A stretch of 64,000 bases of DNA, from positions 1-64,000 of the IMG/VR virus record IMGVR_UViG_3300027719_000021; one strand, 5' to 3'. The position numbers were made by a program, and so were the translations under genes. The stretch is from a virus. Shown here piece after piece: positions 41,501-51,400 of this stretch. The number at the start of each line of letters is the position of its first letter. The first letter of the stretch is position 1. The notes below the pieces were generated by a model. It was not told the origin of the DNA and made no database searches. It saw only the letters and a list, made by a program, of their open reading frames with translations.

Positions 41501-42444
41501 TGTTTGTCAGAAGTTAATGTAAAATCTAAATCATGTAAATCTTCACTAGCATCTCTATATAGTGTTCCCTGTCTTCTTAAACTGAGAGATCCTGTCAATA
41601 ATAAACCAAGCTCTTGAAAGTTTTCTATTATCTCTTTTGCTTTAGCATCTTTGCTTATAGTATTATCATAATTTGTTAATTGTTGAGATTCTGATAATGT
41701 TGTACCAAATTTATCAAAATTAAGATTTAAAACATCATTGGCTAAATCATCCAATAGATCTATAATTTCTTCATTAGATAATTTATTATCAAATAAGCTT
41801 TCAACAAAAGATTTTATTTTAAGTAATAAATACTTTAATTGCCTTTCCAGTTTACTACCCCCTTTTATTTGCCAATACTCAGCTTTTCTATTTTGATAAC
41901 TATCTTTTGGTAATTCAAAATTATTTTTTATAGCATCTGCTATAAAATCTATAACTATTAATTCTTTAATTTTACCTTCTGATAAATTAGGGCTACGCTT
42001 TTTATAGTCGTTATGTATTTTTGAATAATTTGTAATATTTTCTATAGAGTGAAGTAGATCTGTTCTGATCTTATTTTTTTTTCCAAGAAAACTGTACACA
42101 ACGTATGCTGTTTCTTTTAAAAGACCTTCTTGTTTATAATTATTATTAACTAATATAGTTTTATATAATAAATCTGTTAAACTTTGAGGGTTATATTCTG
42201 ACGCATCTTTTAAATCATCTCTAAATTCTGTAGTAAAATTTAGGTTATTTAAAAATTGTAATAACTTACTATCTAAAGGAACGTCTTTATTTTCAGATAC
42301 AAATTGATCTAAACTAGGCCATTCATCAGTATTATTCTGCTCCATCCACACACCCATCTTTGCAGATAATATTGCAGGATGCAGACCAGATGCTTCCACT
42401 AATTCGTTAAAGTCAGGATGATTTATATTAATACATTTAGCCAT
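35560..42444 (-). CDS. giant virion protein with NTase-like and zincin domains, 2294 aa
   Basis: Start MAKCINI overlaps the stop of the 3984-codon gene (TAATG). A nucleotidyltransferase-fold signature is visible: TGSLSLRRQGTLYR (G285, S286) then DLDF (D305, D307) and a later YAIDLFF (D394), the GS...DxD...D pattern. A zinc-peptidase signature follows: LLHEAIHGI (H758, E759, H762) with EEFMAD (E809/E810) downstream as a possible third ligand. Long helical regions fill the rest. Near the C-terminus is a hydrophobic helix (IVMIASILLFVRLM) before an acidic stretch. crAss-like phages carry comparable giant proteins near the virion RNA polymerase gene; injection with the polymerase is inferred. Confidence 0.85.
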   Translation of the reverse strand: MAKCININHPDFNELVEASGLHPAILSAKMGVWMEQNNTDEWPSLDQFVSENKDVPLDSKLLQFLNNLNFTTEFRDDLKDASEYNPQSLTDLLYKTILVNNNYKQEGLLKETAYVVYSFLGKKNKIRTDLLHSIENITNYSKIHNDYKKRSPNLSEGKIKELIVIDFIADAIKNNFELPKDSYQNRKAEYWQIKGGSKLERQLKYLLLKIKSFVESLFDNKLSNEEIIDLLDDLANDVLNLNFDKFGTTLSESQQLTNYDNTISKDAKAKEIIENFQELGLLLTGSLSLRRQGTLYRDASEDLHDLDFTLTSDKHGEFFDKLLADLDRNFEGASESGKGFLLDNLTKTLDQSYRKHPILKSIKDKYPSFKITNSFKGNNNEITISGDIDGYAIDLFFVKALELDTNEKSFQDWQPIFLAKLKMGRLKDIRDFANYIPFNSVGKNKFAEIKGFRHFSFNLNKDVILSKIRVIPNKFDYIAREIVNKTTWRDVAKLLLGYNNALGKTIFNGHVEILRKDDPERLAGNVAHMRGFAIAINRIIPGLLEVKQYNEYHDKPMPNGEYAVKYKGFRMGIHQSALDHYHGVKGNQNLEEGPVPNTPPNTSAQLTIDFSPTHSVTVDNVYSENLDPGLKDEMAPESAAHTEAVSNEIMNFLNKNQNNNNIIDVINNLKDQYGISISHERVFDIIKNNKEFNNIDFKIASRLEIATLYPSRYKEVKDSDGFIITDSKKGNTTIYIIKDNIGIFGSSTIDSLMGTLLHEAIHGITMEAIINPTTAEQHALKRELNNIYKAAKAKSKLAKAGHPGYGSLEEFMADGITDPQILQELNTSEFNFLERIWNAVLKFFGYSPKTIEGQTFKSLIELLSKYNTIHVSRTIPRLYHKKSFPSLNESFNKYLVDLVGPDSKYKATIKDQAEVTKKLLDKHLKEGGAVINSKELLEAERIVSALDIGDVSSNIDKTIKNFDSNLKVNNLYNGSNAIAKAIGEFNNRYDITDRSKQELIGKFKTMFGEDAAVITNAVLWDNDGKVYDVVDFVVFYTDKTSGMLVYSMINLFDGGKEMGTFNNLKGPDKTKPNYVTFRPGTLRDRTQLRLHLDTMMMSNVINPGQPSHRVLADRRYIISIAETPDGKYDLDREFQNSYIHELLWYSKLISELWKEEFQKVRERYLEEEVTIDTSDDAIEERALNEEESFRQAMFAETNQTDIQKILLEVVEKLTTRKKLESMFGNKFRAEEVAAAMHNIIAKHKEPVEAMNEFIDYAARILSEARTNMINSWSTDVAADKRKLIRYYSMIGSFEILRHYEQYLVNAVDNANIIPNIQREGETDLRKQYRSRLKQAVSDIDYVKDQYISRAIKLLATTLVPYYNKIKVQHIETAKRDYRLNKYNYEHGIETTKLFNPAMSEDEYVYAVINTGPIQKSIEKDSLEGITAELKKGMKDIGYLEMLVDNVLDTGDAAVGAFVKFITATDDERRILVEEERLKYEPILKEYYNHLHKSGAIFSNYQSMYDFMLEKDSKGNPTNYIISKFPSELIKEKKKAIILASTITNEDKKEEDKERRRFINGWLSDNMPLNNLKFVEGIYTYLKELTLLDKDDPNHITDKEYNLITEKLHIKELFPKFDKEVKDGYLREEVVNTIRKWTNEHIDDYREAGPAWDTSQWDKLQEILKDPNDIRTKVYNAIVEMQRNADNLVPGGMAIGARLPGIIKQKNERISSGQNLYTMTSQSLSRTFTFKVDDTHRPQEIVDDKGEALYWIPIHYIKPVLKKVGDSYVEDYENQSFDLFGIYFSYYASAMDYSKKHAILAEVTMMKDVLKQREIIKRDSFSATVKNTFEKIVGITSERTPTVIGGNIANQTISWINAVIFGQYEKDAGVIPGTNIDVGKLIQFLKKYTAANLLGLNITQGINNVSLGEINQWIEAVAGQYMSKMSYLKAHKDYAANLPGMISDVGARVPENFLTLLAQSFDIVEMPSAKSISQMSKAQGFRADKMVHSLNNMGEHFMKVKLLVGMLYDKKAYDKDGKVIGSLMDFYTLNDKGKLIFDKEGKVDLDRSQWNKIDQINFKQRVEGVASRLHGDYSNLAIVMMQQNAFLSLAYMFRKFMAPGIRRHWGKKRYEERTMEYQVGIYPTMYEHMIKPAFQLATWWKRTEEELALLRQYTVGQRWAMLSDQERANIVRGLLEIVMIASILLFVRLMDDDEEELSFADNFLMYQLLRLKAELMFYVSIPDAMAILRSPAASLSVVENVGKLARQALNPMEVYESGPWKGQLKMYKHMVNMVPVLRQYYRLRNIDTQIPWFKR

Positions 42445-45400
42445 TATAAACAATTTTTATGATTAGTAATTTCTTCAGGTGACATAGCAATCATATCTTT
42501 TAATGTCAAGGGTACATAGTTAGGTTTATCTTTATACTTATTATTAACTAAATCCTTTAATTGATTTAAGGACATATCTTCTGGTTGTTCAACCGTCCTT
42601 GTACTAATATTAGTATCCTCTGTTACATCGGTAGACATCTCTGATATTAACCGATCCCTAACTGAAATATTACCTGCAAAAGCATTATCTAATACAACAC
42701 TATAGTCGTCTATAAGGATAACATCTTTGGCATTTTCAAACTCCATAGACGGATGGTTAAAGTATAACATTTCATCTCCATCGGGAATATAGTTGTTTAT
42801 AGTTTTAACAGCTTCTTTACCATTCTTATCTAAGTATTCTAACTTTAATGTTTCTTGATTCTCTTCAATAGCACTCTGGTCAAACCAATACTCCTTATAT
42901 GTTATACCACCTTTATCGTATGATTTCCTTGGTATAGTTTTATATATAGGATGTATTTCTGTAATGTATTTAGTTTTAGTTACATTTCTACCATTAGAAT
43001 CTACTGCATCTACAGCTTCCTCTTTTGATATTTTGTAGTAACCTATATACTTAAATAAATGAGGTTTAATATTGAAAGCTGAAGAATTATCATAATACAT
43101 TATATACTTAGTAAATATAGGATCGCCTGCCATATTATTACCCAAGAAATGATTAGAGTCTTTGGTTATACGAGGTGCTTTCTTTGACTTAACATCATAT
43201 GTGACCATTTCAACATGATTTAATTCTATCATAGTCAAAGAACCATCTTCAGCTGTCAACAAAGGAACACTATTATCTTCTTTCAGTTTACCGGCTGGCA
43301 CTTCTTTAAATAACAAAGGAATATTATCATCAAATACGGTTGGTATTAAATCCTTGTTTTGAGCATTGTTAATAAACACTTCGTCTATAGTAGACATTAT
43401 TTCAGTTGATAATATAGGATCGCTATATAATTGACGTTTGCCTTTTATAAACTCGTTTAAACTCACAGGTTCTTCACCACGCCTAACCTGAAAGTCCTTG
43501 ATTAAATCAGGTGGTATGATATTAAAAAATGAATGTAACCTATTCCTAAACCCTGAATTATAGAAAGCAAATACAAACAACCTCTTTGCAAAAGATACTA
43601 TTCTCTTACCTTCTTCTGTAGATTGATCTGCATTTAACATATCAAGCCAGTCATACATATAATCATCATTAGATAATTTATCTGCAAATGACTTCTTAGC
43701 AGTACCAATAAAATATTTAATGGGTAATTTAGCTTCTGTTGTTATGGGTAATTTACTAAAGGACCTCATCACAGCATTGTTTTTTAGATATGCTGCTTCA
43801 GGTACCTTATTCATTTGAATCTTACCAAGATACTCCATAACACTATTCCATAATACAACAAGATTACCAGAACCATCTTTATTGGTATCTGTAGTAATTA
43901 TATCGTCGTGAAAGAACTCACCTACAATAGTAGCATATAATTCATCGGCTATAGAATTTATAAATCTTTTGTCTAATGTATCTGAATTATTAGATAAATC
44001 AAGTATAGTACCTAATGCCCTCATAAATACAGGAGAAGCATATATAGTTAATTGTGGTAATACATCTAATAAGAACCCTACAGAATTTCTATAATATGGC
44101 CCCAATAAGCTTTCGCCATTCTTAATATCTTTTATAGGTAATAGTTTATCTGCATTCTTAAACAAAGGATAATTACCTTCATTCTTCTTTGTAAAGTCTT
44201 CGAGTCTTTTATTATAGTGAATAACTTCTACAGCAGTCTTACCATACTTCTTAGTATCTATCTGAGATAACTGAACAAGATTATTAAGATCTTTTGATAT
44301 ATAATCAAAATGCTTATATATAGAAAGAATCCTTAACTGATGTAATATAAATGCGTCTTTCTCTTTGTCAGATTCAAATGATTCTATAGTTTTGTTATAG
44401 TAATCAAGTTTTTCATTACCCGCAATTGATATGGTTTCTTCTACAGATTCATTATTTAAAAATTCAGATCCCTTAATATTTTCATATTCTTTCTTACCAT
44501 CTTCTGATAAAGCAGCTTCCCATTGTTTCTTTGTTTCATTGAAAGCATGTGTCTCATTGTAGTATAACCTCATCCTATGTTTCCTACCAGAGTTTATAGA
44601 CGATCTGGCAAATTCTTTAAGTATAGGTTGTGATAAGAATTTAAATGTTTCAATACCCATGCCACCCCTTAATAATAAGGATGTAACATTATAGGTTACT
44701 TCATTGACATTTAATTTCATAATATAGTTATCCTTGGCTAAGTCAACGTGAGCATCTATCATAGCAGATAACCAAGATAATATACTTAATCTATCCTTGC
44801 CGTAAGTATCATTTAAACTTATACCACCTTTGTCGCCTTCTATAAGTAAACCTAGACCATTACCAGTATGTTGTAACCTTGCAATCTGACCTAAGATATG
44901 ATGTACATTGTTTAATGCAAACGGAGCTATACCTTTCTGTCCACCATTATACTGAAACTTTAATTTGTTTTGATGTGTAGCAGAATATACATATAAATCA
45001 TTAGAACTAAACTCTTCGTTTATAGTGCTTGCTAACTTCTTAAGCTGACCAGTAAATCCACCTAAAGGTAACTGAGTTTGTATAAGGTGTTCTTTACTAC
45101 TATATATAGATAAGTAGGCCGTAAATAGTTGATTCTTTATAGCACCCACAGTATTATATTCATAAGGATCTTTGTTCTTATTATCTTCTAAAAACTTTTC
45201 CCTTATCTCTTTTAAATTCCAATCCTTTACAGTATCTTTAATATGCATCAACACACCAATTGTCTCTAATGATAGAGAAGACGAGTCTGTTTCAACATTC
45301 TTCATTAAGTAATCTAAGTCAGTGCCTATTATATTTAATAAATCTTCATATAAGTTATCACCAAGAGATTGAATTATAGATTTAAGAGTATCTACTTTAT

Positions 45401-48400
45401 TACCCCTAAACTTGTCAGGATCTATTTTATAAATTCTACCTAACTTGTCTATCTTATTTACAATATTGTTTATAATATTTACTGTTTGGTAATTAAACGC
45501 CTCTTCTGGAGTATTACCAAACCTTGTTATAGACATATTGCCCTTTTCATTTAAACTATAGTTATATCTTATAGCATATAATTTGTCAATGTCAAAGTCA
45601 GAACCAGTTAAAGCTGTTACAGGAGAAGGAAGAATAATAGTATCGCCCATAGACTCTTCAGTAACATCCTTTATCTTAAGATATATAACAGATGCTTGAG
45701 ACTGTGTAGGAATACGATAAGCTAATATTTCAGGGGTATTCTCTAATACCCATTTTCTTGCATCTTCAAAAGATATATCTTCATAGTTTGGTATAACATG
45801 TTTGAACATAGAGATAGATACAATGGCTTCGGAAGCAGTTAATCTGCCTTCTGCGTCTATAGTATACCACTTTAATTCTTCGCTAGGAGATGCCGCAAGC
45901 CCTTGATTAGACATCTGAATAAAGGCGTTACCAGGCATAAGAATATCAATAACACTCTTATTAGTCATACCTATTATCCTACTTGATATCTGTCTTTTAT
46001 TAGGCATAGCATCAAGCTCTATATATAGAGAGCCGTCGCTATCTAACCTAAATGAATCAGATATAAGGTCTGGCATAGCAGACATAATAGCATCTTCACG
46101 TAATGTGTCAGATAATGTTTTTAAATCAATAGACTTATTTTCATCCTTCCAACCTATCTTTTCTTTTAATCTTAAAAGACCTTTATCACTTATGCCAGCA
46201 AGAGACTTAAATATAACATTTGATATCTCCCTACCAGTTAACATATTACCGTTAAAATTGTATACCTTATCAAATAAGTTTAAGTCAGCAAGACCAATCT
46301 TAGCAAACTGAGTACCCATTTTAGACTCCTCTACATCATGAGGATCAGTAACAATCTGTTTCCTTAAAGAAGCAAATGGCGTAGGATATGATGCTAAATC
46401 AAATAAATCATTAACCTCTTTCCTATCTGCTTTCTTATATAATGGTTTAGAAGCCCTATTACCAACCTTTACAGCAGAGTTGTAAACAACCATATGTACA
46501 GGTTGTTTATTAGAACCTTCGTACTTACCAGTCACCATCATTCTATCATATACTTCCTGTAAATGTGTACCTTGTATTAAACCTGGCCATAATACAGCTG
46601 TAGATAATTTAAGATATAATGGAGATAATATTTGATCATATTCTAATAAGTCAAATAATACTGGTTTTAAAGGAGGCATTAATAACCTAGATATAATAAC
46701 TGACTCCGAAGGAGTCATTTCCCCTATTGGTTTTGATAACATAAGATTATAAGCTTCTTCCATCTCATCTGTCCATTCACCATGCTTATCAAGCAATGAC
46801 CTATACATTTGAGGAGTAATATAACCTTGTCCATCCGTAGGATCTATATCTCTATAAGGTCTTAATAAGTCCTTTATATTGATCTTAAACTCTTTCTTTA
46901 ATATATCTTGAAGAATGTTTGGATCTAACTTATCTTCGTCTAAAACAGTTTCATATTGCTTATACCTTTCAGGATCTCTAAACTTTAAGTCCCTCAAGAG
47001 TATAGTAGCATAGTTGATTGTTATAATTCTTTCTAGATTAGCATATGATTCCTTATCAAATTGATCAGGGTCATTCATGTTAATCTTCTGAGTATGTAAT
47101 ACTGCTAAATTAAAATAGTCTTGATTGTTACCATATGTTATGGGATTACTACTGTAACTACTACCAGAAGATGTCATAACACCTAAACGTTTAATCCTAT
47201 CTGCTTGTACTGTTCCCTCTTTACTTGCATAGAATGCGGGATCGCCAACAAATAACATGTTGGTTTCAAAGTTAGTCATGAGCATTGATAACTCATTCAT
47301 CATAATAGTATTACGAATAGCAAAGTCTATTGGACCTGGGTCTTCTTCTTCACCTAATAGTTTTTGAGTTTCAAGTAATTTACCTTTATCTAAATAATTA
47401 TTTTCTAATGTGTTTTCTTCAGTTAATCTAATAACATTATTTTTTAGAGCATGATCTATACCTATTTCTACTATCTCTTCTAGCATAGTAGTTATAAGAC
47501 CTTTGGCCTCGGCTTCAAAATTAAAATCCTCTGCGTTAAAAGATCTAAACTCAATATATTTATAAGCATTTGCCCATTTGTCAAGATTACCTTTTGGTTT
47601 AAATATAGGTTTGAACGAATCACCTTCTTTAACTATATTATAATGATAGTTTTGAATCATTTCATTTTCAAGGATATTTTTCTTTGTAGCATCATCTGCT
47701 TCTTCATATCTCTTTAATAATTCATTTGCTTCATCTATCCTATCCTTTTCAGCCCTAGCATAATTAATAAATATATCTATTACTTCATCCTGTAGTACTA
47801 ATTGATTATCTACAATATTATATAAGAACTGTGGCATCTTAAACCCATCGAGGAAATAATAAGTTGTTCTATCAGCAAGAATTGGTAATGGTATAAGACC
47901 TGCTTGGAAAGCAGTAAGTCTCATAACATAATCTTCTATATCGTTAAGATTTGCATACGATGTACCTTTATCGCTAGCATCTCTTTCTTGCCAAGCTGAT
48001 AATGTTTTTAATCCTATGTTCTTCTTGTTAGATTCGTTGTTCTTAAGAGAGTTAAGTAAATAAGAATACTTATGATATTGTTTACCTAAATATCTATCTA
48101 CTTCTTTTTCATCCCTAAATTTCTTAATTTGATCTGTAGCATAACTATTATCAGAATATGCAAAGTATTGATGACCATCTGGACCAATAACCATGATATT
48201 AAGTAGATCGGGATATAAATTATACTTGGCCTCTGATAATTCCCTAACTATATAAACACTTTGAACTTTACTAGATAGTTTTTTAGGGCTTTCATACATA
48301 CTAAGTATACCACCGTATACATTATAACCTTCTTGATTAAGTTGCTTTTCTCTAATATCAGCAAACCTAGTTACAAGTTCGCCACCTTTCTTTAATATAT

Positions 48401-51400
48401 AATCTGCTAATTCACTAGCATAGGTGCTGCCAAATTCTTTAACTCTATTTTCTAATACATAATCTAATATTTCTTTTGTAGTACCAATGGAAAATTCACT
48501 AATAAACGATAAGAAATCATTTTCTAAATTAGCTAATATAGTTTTATTAAATCTCTTACTAGTTGTTTTATTTTCAGGTAATTCTTCCTTTACTTTATTT
48601 TTAAGGTCTTCCCATTTTTGAAGAAGTTCATTATACTTCTTTACATTTACAATTTGTCTACCATTATGTTCTTTAAAGTATTCAGATTCAAAGAAGTCAT
48701 ATGCCCATCTCCTTGCTTCATCTTTTTCAGCCCTTGAAACATCAGCTCTCTTTATTTCAAATTCAAAACCACCGTTCCTAGTTCTATTATATAGAATATT
48801 TACAAACTCATGTTTATGTTTATTAACAGTAACTTTAAATTGAGTACGAAGTCTTTCTGGAGCGTTTGATAACTTATTATATAAATCCATATAGGAGTAA
48901 TGTACTTCTCCTTTCTTCTTTATATAGTCCATCATTTCCTCTATAGTTAACTTGTCATGTAAGCCAAACATAATATCATACCACATATGATCAAAACTAA
49001 CATAACTAGGAACACGAGTTATTTCATTTATATCTTCATTCTCCCTAATAGTTGCTATCAAGAATTTAATATTAGAACTTGCATTATCTCTAACATCTAC
49101 TTCATACGATGCTTTACCGTACCTAAGTATCATATCGGCTGAACTAGCTTCTTCAACACTAAATTCTAAGTCTTCTTCGTTCTCAAATACATTATCTCTA
49201 GCAGCAATACCATACTGACTCCTAAGCATACCATGTATGTGTTTCACATAAACGGGCATGTATTTTGGATCTAGTACGGATTCATATAACTTTACTATAC
49301 TATCAATCTTATCTTTTTCTACTTGTAAATCTGCTAAAGTTTCACCTTCTTGTAAAATATTATTTTCTATATCATATTGTAAAGACTTTTGAATAACCCT
49401 AAAACCATCTGATTCAGATTCGTCTTGAGCTTCTTTATCCAATAATTCTTTCTCAATATAATTAAATAAATTCTTAAGGTTTATATTCTTATATTGTTTT
49501 AATGATACTACATTGCTTTGTGCTATCAATATTGTAGTAAGACCTTTTACAAAATTCATAAACTCTTCATGTGAGTTTATCTCTGGCATATCTATCCTAC
49601 CTGTGCCAAGTAATGAAGCCACCTCATAAGGAGCCTCATAGTCTTTTAAATCATACCTTCTCTTAAGTCCTATAAATCTATCTGTAAATCTACCAGCATC
49701 TATCTGCTTGAATAGACCTTCTATCTCATATGAATTAAGTCTATTACTACCAGTAAAGAAGTATACTATAAAATCATATAAACGTTTAATCCAAGGTGTA
49801 ACTTCTGCATATAAAGGTTGTTCATCTGCTTGATTTAATTTCCACGCCCTAAACTCATTAGCAAGTCTTTCTTCAACTACGCTATCTTTAGCGTTGGGCA
49901 TATTGTATTTCTTGCGAGCCTCATCATAATATTTAGCTCGTTCTTTCTTTGATAAATAACCAAGAGATACCCTATGAAATGCTTCGTGATATATAACACC
50001 CATTGGAGATTCTTTATATATATAGATGGCATTGGCTCTAAATAAACCAAATGCTTCTCTACCAGGAATAGCAAGTTGTAATAACTTATCTACTTCTTCA
50101 ATTGTCTTACCTGGAAATCTTGCACTAAACCAGTTCTTTTCTGTTTTAGATACTCTAGGACCTGTCTCATGAACTTTGTCATATTCCCAAGCAGGTAGGT
50201 TGTTTTTATCTATAGATGGTGCATTCTTAAGCCTACTGCGTTTTACTGGTTTAATAACTCCTTGCCTTATTGCGATACCTTCCTGTGATAGTTTTATACG
50301 AATATCTTCAGGAATATTTTTTGACTTTTCTAATAGATCCAAAACAGTAGCAGAATCAGGATACGCCATTGTCTTACCCCATTCACCATAAGATTTATCA
50401 ACATACTGGGTAAGAACATTTATTGCATCGTCCATCCAAGCACGTTCTTCACGTATCTTACCTTCTTCTGTAGGAGTAGTAACTGGAGGAGTAACTATAG
50501 GTTCTTCAGTCTTTGCTGATTCATTTGCTTCAGTAATATTATGTATATTAGCAATTAGTACTGGTTTACCATCTACTACCTTATTACTATTTAAAGTAAC
50601 ATTAGTACTTACAATATAACCAGGTTTACCCCTCTTATCATGTTTAATCTGTGTGCTAGCTAATACCTGAGCCCATGTTAAACCTGCTGTAGGATCATTA
50701 ACAATACTACCAATCTTAAACTTCTTATTAATAGGTTTATTTAAAGAATAACCAGGTAACCTCTTTAACTTAAGTGGTATCCTATACTTCTTATTTTCAA
50801 TAGCCCATGTAATAAAAGCACTACGTTCTGCCTTACTAATATTAAGTATATCTTCTATCTTACCAGCTGTACCAAAGTATAAAGTACGTCTGTTCTCATC
50901 TATAAATAATCTATGATTAGATAACTTTCTTTCATCTGTAGTAACTGTACCATACAATGCAAGTAGACCAATAACCTCACCTGCAGTAATACCTTCTACC
51001 CTATTATCAATAGTAGTATTATCTACATATATAGGAGAACGCCTACCTTTACCAGGTGCATTTAATGTTACTATAGTATTTAATAATATATCAGCATGTT
51101 CAGGAGTTAAGTTAGCTACATTAGCCATGATAGATACAGTATTACCTTGCATGGTTTTACTTGTCTTAAATGACACAGAACCAGGTATAGAACTTACTGT
51201 AGATACCTTATCATTAGCAGCATACATTGAATCCTCATCTAGTGCTACCCATAACTCAAGTTCTTTGATATTCATCTCCAACCTATTATGTATAGCATCT
51301 GCTGTAGCAACCCTGTTTAAATGACCTCCTTCACGGCTTAAACCATTTACTACAAATGAACGACCAGCCATTAATTCATCTAGGATCATTAACCTAAACG

